Source: an uncultured Bacillota bacterium (GTDB lineage: Bacteria > Bacillota > Clostridia > Christensenellales > Borkfalkiaceae). Taken from it: a stretch of DNA of 38,285 nt. Location: positions 1 through 38,285 of the forward strand of contig CASEFE010000136.1 in NCBI GenBank assembly GCA_949287105.1, given 5' to 3'. Each line of letters starts with the position of its first letter. Position 1 is the first letter of the stretch. The translations under genes were made by a program, and so were the position numbers. The notes under the pieces are model-generated. The model was not told the origin of the DNA. It saw only the letters and a list, made by a program, of their open reading frames with translations, and did not search any database. This document shows, piece by piece, positions 33,643-38,285 of this stretch.

Positions 33643-35760
33643 ATGCAACAGGCAATTCATATTTACCCGTACCCAAAACATATCGTCAGTCAGGCAGAAG
33701 AATTTTTTGGCGAGCCGTATTGTAAAGAAACGGGCGGAATTTATGACGGGATACACGAATATTTCCCTTCCGGTGATACCCCTATACAGTTTATAACATG
33801 CGATATGAGCGATGAAGCTTATCGGCTTACCGTCGAGAAAAGCAATGTAAAAATCGAAGCCGCATCTCAAGCCGGACATTTTTACGGCGCCATGACACTA
33901 TGGCAACTTGTAAAACAATTTGGCCATAGAATGCCCTGCATGATCGTCGAGGACTGCCCGACCGTATTGCACCGCGGAGTTCAGATCTGTTATGGTCAAG
34001 TTGAAATTGAATATAAAAAAGAGTGGCTGTTCCGCTTTATAAAGCAAATGGCTGAAATCAAAATAAACTATATCTACCTTTATTTTGAGTGGGATTTTAA
34101 TTTCCGCTGTTTGCCGCATGTCAACAGCAATCGCTTTATCGGAGCCAAAGAAGCGCGCGAAATTTGTGAGTACGCCAGGCGTTTCAACATTACGATCGTC
34201 CCTTCCGTAAACCTTATGGGGCACAGCAGCAGCTTTTTAGCCTTGCAAAAATACAATCGGTTCAAAGAGTACGACCCTACCACACAAACACAGCGCACGG
34301 CATTATCCGACGCCGTTTGTCCGAACAATCCCGAAATGCAAAATCTGATCGAAACCATTATCGATGAACTGTGTGATGTGTTTGACAGCCCGATCATTCA
34401 TGTGGGCGGCGATGAAGTCGGCTCGATCGGTTTATGCCCCGTATGCAGAAAACAGCGCAAAGAGATCGGGCGCATGGGATTGTATCTGAAACATTTTATC
34501 TATATCCATGATTTGCTCGCCGCACGAGGCCGAAAAATGGGAATTTGGAGCGATCAGATTTTAATTTTTCAGCCGGGGAGCGTATTTTGGGTCGATAAAG
34601 ACACGGAACCCCAATTTGCACAGCAAAATAAAAATTTATTTGAAAAAATCCGGAACAATACCATCGTCTATGACTGGTGGTATGAAGGCGGAAGTCCCGA
34701 CTCTGTGAAATTTTTACAGGAAAACGGTCTGCAATTTATTTCCTGCTCCTCTACCAACAGCTGTTATACCAACGGCATCACCCTTTCACAGCAAAAAAGC
34801 CAGCGCAGTCTGTATAAAGACGCCCTTAACCGCGGTGCGTACGGTATACTTACTTGCGATTGGATGAATTTCATGGGAAGCCACGCAGAAATGGCGGGAA
34901 TGAACCTTGCAAGCGGAGCCTTGTTTGCCTGGTGCGGCGTGGAACGATTCAACAGCGACGAAGAGTTTGATCGGTTCCGCCGTATGTACGCAAAGTACCG
35001 CTATAACACGGAAACCATCGTAGATTATCTTCATATGACAGGCGATTTTAACTCCGAATTGCTTTCTCTTTTCCCGCAAAAATTCAAAGGCAATACCTTG
35101 CGAAAAGCTGTCTTTTTCAATGACGATCCTCTCGATGTTTTTCTTCGGTTCGATCCTTTCTTTATCGGCGAAGGATTTTCCAAATATCGCACCGCGCTTG
35201 AAAAGCTGGAGTCGCTTTGGTCCAAAGCAGAAGCGGAAGCAAACGAAGACGAATGGTTTTACTTTCAGAAACTTCCTCTGATCGTACATAAACACATCTG
35301 CGCAAGATACACAGCATTTGACAAATTCTACGCCGCATACGATGAAGCCGCACAATGGCAGTTTACAGACGATGTAAAATTTCAACGTTCACTATCCCGA
35401 TGCCGCAATATTCTAAAAAAACACCGCGACAATGATTACGATGAAGTCATCGCTTTTGCAGAAAAATGCCATGAAAAATTGGGATTGGATCGCTCGTCCG
35501 TGTTGCGGCTTAAAAAAACACAGGCAAACATCACAAAACTGATGCAATACATTTCCACCCGAAAAACTTCTGAAAATTGCCTGCCTGCCATCAAAATACT
35601 TTCAGAATTTCTGTTTAATCGTCCGACCTCTCCTTTCTGGACTGCGCGTTCTTATGACTGGGTCAACGAACCTGCCCCCTTTACCGCTTATGAAACGGAC
35701 GACCATTCCCTGACCATGTGCTACGATTTCGATTACGATAAACTCAATCCCATCGATTGA
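33643..35760 (+). CDS. GH20 family beta-N-acetylhexosaminidase
   Basis: 705 residues without a signal peptide, hence cytoplasmic. An alpha/beta N-terminal domain (GHFYGAMTLWQLV) leads into the barrel (VLHRGVQICYG). The GH20 signature HVGGDE is at 253-258, with catalytic Asp257-Glu258. Later barrel strands include IWSDQIL, TIVYDWWYEGG, and GAYGILTCDWMNFMG. A helical C-terminal region of about 200 residues follows. It should remove terminal beta-GlcNAc or GalNAc from imported fragments. A CPVC pair follows the active site at about residue 267. AGGAGA precedes the ATG. It is monocistronic with its own promoter and terminator, opposite to the ROK regulator. Confidence 0.9.
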   Translation: MQQAIHIYPYPKHIVSQAEEFFGEPYCKETGGIYDGIHEYFPSGDTPIQFITCDMSDEAYRLTVEKSNVKIEAASQAGHFYGAMTLWQLVKQFGHRMPCMIVEDCPTVLHRGVQICYGQVEIEYKKEWLFRFIKQMAEIKINYIYLYFEWDFNFRCLPHVNSNRFIGAKEAREICEYARRFNITIVPSVNLMGHSSSFLALQKYNRFKEYDPTTQTQRTALSDAVCPNNPEMQNLIETIIDELCDVFDSPIIHVGGDEVGSIGLCPVCRKQRKEIGRMGLYLKHFIYIHDLLAARGRKMGIWSDQILIFQPGSVFWVDKDTEPQFAQQNKNLFEKIRNNTIVYDWWYEGGSPDSVKFLQENGLQFISCSSTNSCYTNGITLSQQKSQRSLYKDALNRGAYGILTCDWMNFMGSHAEMAGMNLASGALFAWCGVERFNSDEEFDRFRRMYAKYRYNTETIVDYLHMTGDFNSELLSLFPQKFKGNTLRKAVFFNDDPLDVFLRFDPFFIGEGFSKYRTALEKLESLWSKAEAEANEDEWFYFQKLPLIVHKHICARYTAFDKFYAAYDEAAQWQFTDDVKFQRSLSRCRNILKKHRDNDYDEVIAFAEKCHEKLGLDRSSVLRLKKTQANITKLMQYISTRKTSENCLPAIKILSEFLFNRPTSPFWTARSYDWVNEPAPFTAYETDDHSLTMCYDFDYDKLNPID

Positions 35761-35803
35761 TCTTTCTCTTTTCTTTTTCATTGTTACCTATTTATGAAGA
35801 TAT

Positions 35804-35846
35804 AAAAAAATGCGCTTGCGAACATTGCTCGCAAGCGCATTTTTTC
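35804..35846. terminator. bidirectional terminator between GH20 and barrel protein
   Basis: A stem of about 17 bp (35805-35821 with 35829-35845, 7-base loop) has A runs on the left and T runs on the right. It can terminate the GH20 transcript on the plus strand and the convergent barrel-protein transcript on the minus strand. Confidence 0.92.
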
Positions 35847-35886
35847 TTCTCTGTTGTATGACTTTATTTTTCAAAAAATTTTCCTT

Positions 35887-37695
35887 TTATCGACGAGTCA
35901 GCAACATGGACAGTTCACTCCAACATGCCCCGTTAAAAATTTCCCCTATGCCTGCCTCCGACTCCCAATCCGACATGTTGACCCTTTCATTGATAAATCC
36001 GTCATCCAGGTATCCCTGATCGCCGCCCAGCCGTGCACGGATCGGCCTTTCGGCAGTCGACAGAAACTGCGGCATAGCCTTTGCCACTTGCTCCGCCAAC
36101 AAACGATAACTTTCATCCCCTGTATAATCGGAAAGGCGTTCGAATGCTTCGCCGCCATATGTACAAAATCCGGGCGCCGCGTGCTTATTTTGCACATTGG
36201 CAAACACCGTTCCCGCCGTATGCATGCCCATTTTCCCGAACGTGCTTTCCGCGGGAAAAATATAATCGTAAGCCACAACCCAGGATGCCGCAATCGACGC
36301 AGCATGCCTTGCGCGATCCAACCATTGCGCATCTTTTGTGGCCTCATAGAGCGACACCATACTTTCCAGCAACCCGTAAGCACTTTCACTGTCCGCCCCC
36401 TGCAAGATCTCACAAGGTCCGCCGTTCGTATAGCCCGCCAACGCATCCCGCTCATACATCATTTTACCGGAATTCTTGGCTGTTTCAAGATAACGCACAT
36501 CTTTATATCTTGAATAGGCTTTCAAAAGTGCCGCCGGCAATATCGCCCCCGAAGTAGATCCGTATACCGCTATTTCCGCCTTTTCACAGTCCAAAACATA
36601 TCCAAATTCGCCGTATCGCTCATATATATCGCACAAACAGTCTGCCAGACGCTTTAATCCCAAATCGTAAAAAGTACAATCGATCCCTGCGGCAGACAAT
36701 AAATCTACGGAACGCACCGTATAATATAAAATATCTCCTGCCATCCGCGCCGACAACCATGTTTCCGTACCAGAACAAAACCCGCTTCCGTAAACATTTT
36801 TGTCTATATCGCATCCATGATAAAAAAGCCCTGCTTTTGTTTGACCCGAAAATAAAAAATCTAATGTCTGCTTTGCCCGATCCCGCTCTTTTGTACCGCC
36901 ATACCGAAGCAAAGCATATATCGCCACCGAGCCGCTCACCCATCCCGCTTGCCAACAGGAAAACTTGCTTTCACGATAAATAGATGCAGCTGTGTAAATA
37001 CCTAATTCCTTGCACCACTTTTTTTCGTTGTATGCCCGCAGTATGCGGCTTATAATCTCTTCATCCCCTATGGAATGCGGCGCTTTTTTCGGCAACTTCA
37101 TGCAGGACCTGTTCCGATAAAAATAAGCAAAAAAACTTTCCAAGCTGTCACAGACAATGGTTTCAAAACGATACGGTATCGTCACAGACTCTCCTGCTTT
37201 AAAAGTCATTGTTTTGCATTCGGCAGGATTCATCGCGCACATTGAATATATCGTTTGCCGCTTTGCCGGACAGCTGATCGACAAAACCCCTTCCTCGTAC
37301 GCCAATCCGAGATTGATGCCTGCTGCCTGCTGCACCGTCCATAAAAAATAAGCTTTTCCTTCTGAACGGCGATATACACCGACACACGGCACCGATACGT
37401 CACCCGTCGTCAACTCGATTCTGCCCGAACCATCCCTTTCTAATCGCGGGACATCCGTGATCGTGATGGGCATATCGGGAGTCAAAACATCCGTAGCGGG
37501 ATCAAATGTCGGCGGATAAGCCATTTTTTTTACGCGGAAACGATTTCCATCATAAACCGCCGCAGGAAAAAAGATATAATCGTCTGATGCGCGCCCCACA
37601 GTAAACATACATTCGATGCGATCTGCCGTCTGTTCATCATACCGAACCGTCAACCCTTCCCGATCCACTACCTTTCCCAATGTTTTAATGAACAT
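35887..37695 (-). CDS. (alpha/alpha)6-barrel glycosidase-like protein of unknown family
   Basis: 602 residues. The open frame reaches 37866, but the ATG at 37695 (MFIKTLGKVVDREG) has AAGGGG and lies downstream of a promoter, so it is chosen. The first 220 residues are beta-rich. The rest are helical repeats typical of six-hairpin enzymes: FSCWQAGWVSGSVAIYALL, GYTNGGPCEILQGADSESAY, YDYIFPAESTFGKMG, and CTYGGEAFERLSDYTGDESY. I do not recognise a GH family. There is no signal peptide. It ends next to GH20 in convergent orientation. Confidence 0.7.
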   Translation of the reverse strand: MFIKTLGKVVDREGLTVRYDEQTADRIECMFTVGRASDDYIFFPAAVYDGNRFRVKKMAYPPTFDPATDVLTPDMPITITDVPRLERDGSGRIELTTGDVSVPCVGVYRRSEGKAYFLWTVQQAAGINLGLAYEEGVLSISCPAKRQTIYSMCAMNPAECKTMTFKAGESVTIPYRFETIVCDSLESFFAYFYRNRSCMKLPKKAPHSIGDEEIISRILRAYNEKKWCKELGIYTAASIYRESKFSCWQAGWVSGSVAIYALLRYGGTKERDRAKQTLDFLFSGQTKAGLFYHGCDIDKNVYGSGFCSGTETWLSARMAGDILYYTVRSVDLLSAAGIDCTFYDLGLKRLADCLCDIYERYGEFGYVLDCEKAEIAVYGSTSGAILPAALLKAYSRYKDVRYLETAKNSGKMMYERDALAGYTNGGPCEILQGADSESAYGLLESMVSLYEATKDAQWLDRARHAASIAASWVVAYDYIFPAESTFGKMGMHTAGTVFANVQNKHAAPGFCTYGGEAFERLSDYTGDESYRLLAEQVAKAMPQFLSTAERPIRARLGGDQGYLDDGFINERVNMSDWESEAGIGEIFNGACWSELSMLLTRR

Positions 37696-37726
37696 AATTT
37701 CCCCTTCTTCGATTCTCTTGCATTCA

Positions 37727-37755
37727 AATATATCACATCTTAAAAAGCTTTTCAA
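37727..37755 (-). promoter_or_regulatory. sigma-A promoter of the barrel-protein gene
   Basis: On the minus strand TTGAAA (37750-37755) and TATATT (37727-37732) are separated by 17 bases. The -35 region TTGAAAAGC is the same as that of the beta-helix gene promoter at 1353-1358. The predicted leader is about 25 bases. Confidence 0.75.
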
Positions 37756-37814
37756 CCGTTTAATAAATTTTACTCTTTCTCTTTGATATTTTTTAATATA
37801 TTTTATTTCAAATT

Positions 37815-37856
37815 TATCAATAAAAAAGCCGCCAATAATGCGGCTTTTTATTGATA
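37815..37856. terminator. terminator hairpin downstream of the XRE remnant
   Basis: Inverted arms of 18 and 17 bases (37815-37832 with 37840-37856, one A bulge, 7-base loop) contain GCCGC/GCGGC flanked by A and T runs. On the minus strand it ends in six T. It shields the barrel-protein promoter from transcription arriving from the right. Confidence 0.85.
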
Positions 37857-37880
37857 GAGTTCTCAAAATGTAAATTGAGT

Positions 37881-38015
37881 TTATAACTTTTCTCGCCCCA
37901 CTAATATATCCAGCGTAATTTCAAGATAATCAGCAAGTTCAATTAAAGACAAAATATGAGGATCTGACCCGTTTTTCCTCTCTGCACGGGGCTGTAAGAC
38001 CTGTTTGCGACACAT
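37881..38015 (-). pseudogene. C-terminal remnant of an XRE-family helix-turn-helix regulator
   Basis: The minus-strand frame ends SLIELADYLEITLDILVGRE plus two residues and stop. This is the characteristic tail of Cro/cI-type regulators (compare LADYFxVSLDYLVGR). Only the last helices are recognisable, from about GSDPHIL; upstream of that the frame (MCRKQVLQPRAERKNG) has no similarity I can see to the DNA-binding helices and runs into a stop at 38081. The gene therefore appears truncated, probably by insertion or recombination at about 37970-38015. Confidence 0.65.
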
Positions 38016-38285
38016 AAGGCGGCGGGTAAGGGAATCTATCGAGGCAAGGGTTTTTACTCCGCAAATACAGTCAACAAGTCAAGGGTAGCAACCCTAAAAC
38101 GCATGGGGATATAAGCCTTTTCAAAAAGGGGTAGGATAGGTCGCTCTTTTTCCTTGCTGACAGTCCAAATTTGGGCAAATTACAGACATAAGGCGGCGGT
38201 AAATGTTTTATTGAGCGACCTCGTTTTGTCCGTCAGATTGCCGCAGACTTGGCTTCTACGGAGAAATTACGCCATTCTGCGAGAA
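38016..38285. other. non-coding, mobile-element-like right edge
   Basis: No convincing gene is seen. ACATAAGGCGGCGG occurs at 38012-38025 and again at 38186-38199. A plus-strand frame beginning near 38200 (including RFVRQIAADLASTEKLRH) stays open to the window end and could be the start of a gene outside. Character and truncation of the neighbouring XRE gene suggest the margin of an integrated element; this is inference. Confidence 0.4.

Noticed and set aside
37696..37866. 57-codon upstream extension of the barrel protein
   Set aside because: It crosses a terminator-like hairpin and the promoter; the extension is Lys/Arg/Ile-rich and unlike the family, and a ribosome site supports the start at 37695.
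38012..38199. 14-base direct repeat as attachment sites
   Set aside because: The copies are only about 170 bases apart with no integrase or element between them, so I do not call them att sites.

Overview
The window looks like a chromosomal carbohydrate-utilisation region of a gut-type Clostridia/Bacillota bacterium. Supporting signs are strong AGGAGG-type ribosome binding sites, sigma-A promoters with 17-bp spacers, lipoprotein signal peptides, an ABC sugar importer with no ATPase gene beside it, and PocR-AraC and ROK regulators. Taxonomy is inferred from gene content only. Nearly every gene concerns glycan capture or hydrolysis, or sugar catabolism. I found no rRNA, tRNA, CRISPR array or complete insertion sequence.

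Left region (1-8.6 kb). A beta-helix GH28-like enzyme has its own promoter and terminator. Next comes a minus-strand catabolic operon, in transcription order FGGY kinase, L-fucose-isomerase-family isomerase, class II bisphosphate-type aldolase and DUF4432 epimerase-like protein. A PocR-AraC regulator is divergent from it. The regulator converges on an aldehyde dehydrogenase across a bidirectional terminator.

Middle region (7.2-33.4 kb, all minus strand). A long co-directional array starts at a ROK-regulator promoter near 33.46 kb. It runs ROK regulator, two CUT1 permeases, solute-binding lipoprotein, DUF4091/GH123-like lipoprotein, a 2081-residue lipoprotein made mainly of five composite Ig-like/jelly-roll-like repeats, GH78-like enzyme, GH151/GH42-like enzyme, DMT transporter and GH38-like enzyme. 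A second good promoter near 12.28 kb then drives a six-hairpin glycosidase, a GH35 beta-galactosidase and probably the aldehyde dehydrogenase.

Right region (33.6-38.3 kb). A GH20 hexosaminidase is transcribed rightward, divergent from the ROK regulator. It converges on a monocistronic (alpha/alpha)6-barrel protein across a bidirectional terminator. The last 0.4 kb holds the C-terminal end of an XRE-family regulator and otherwise non-coding DNA with a 14-nt direct repeat. It resembles the edge of a mobile element.

Working model (inference): surface lipoproteins bind and trim a complex glycan. Candidate sugars are hexosamine, galactose, mannose and a deoxyhexose such as fucose or rhamnose, as in host N-/O-glycans or similar heteroglycans. 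The ABC importer takes up the fragments, cytoplasmic glycosidases without signal peptides finish the digestion, and the isomerase-kinase-aldolase route with the aldehyde dehydrogenase consumes a released monosaccharide. The most novel component is the giant repeat lipoprotein, which may act as a Gram-positive glycan-capture scaffold.
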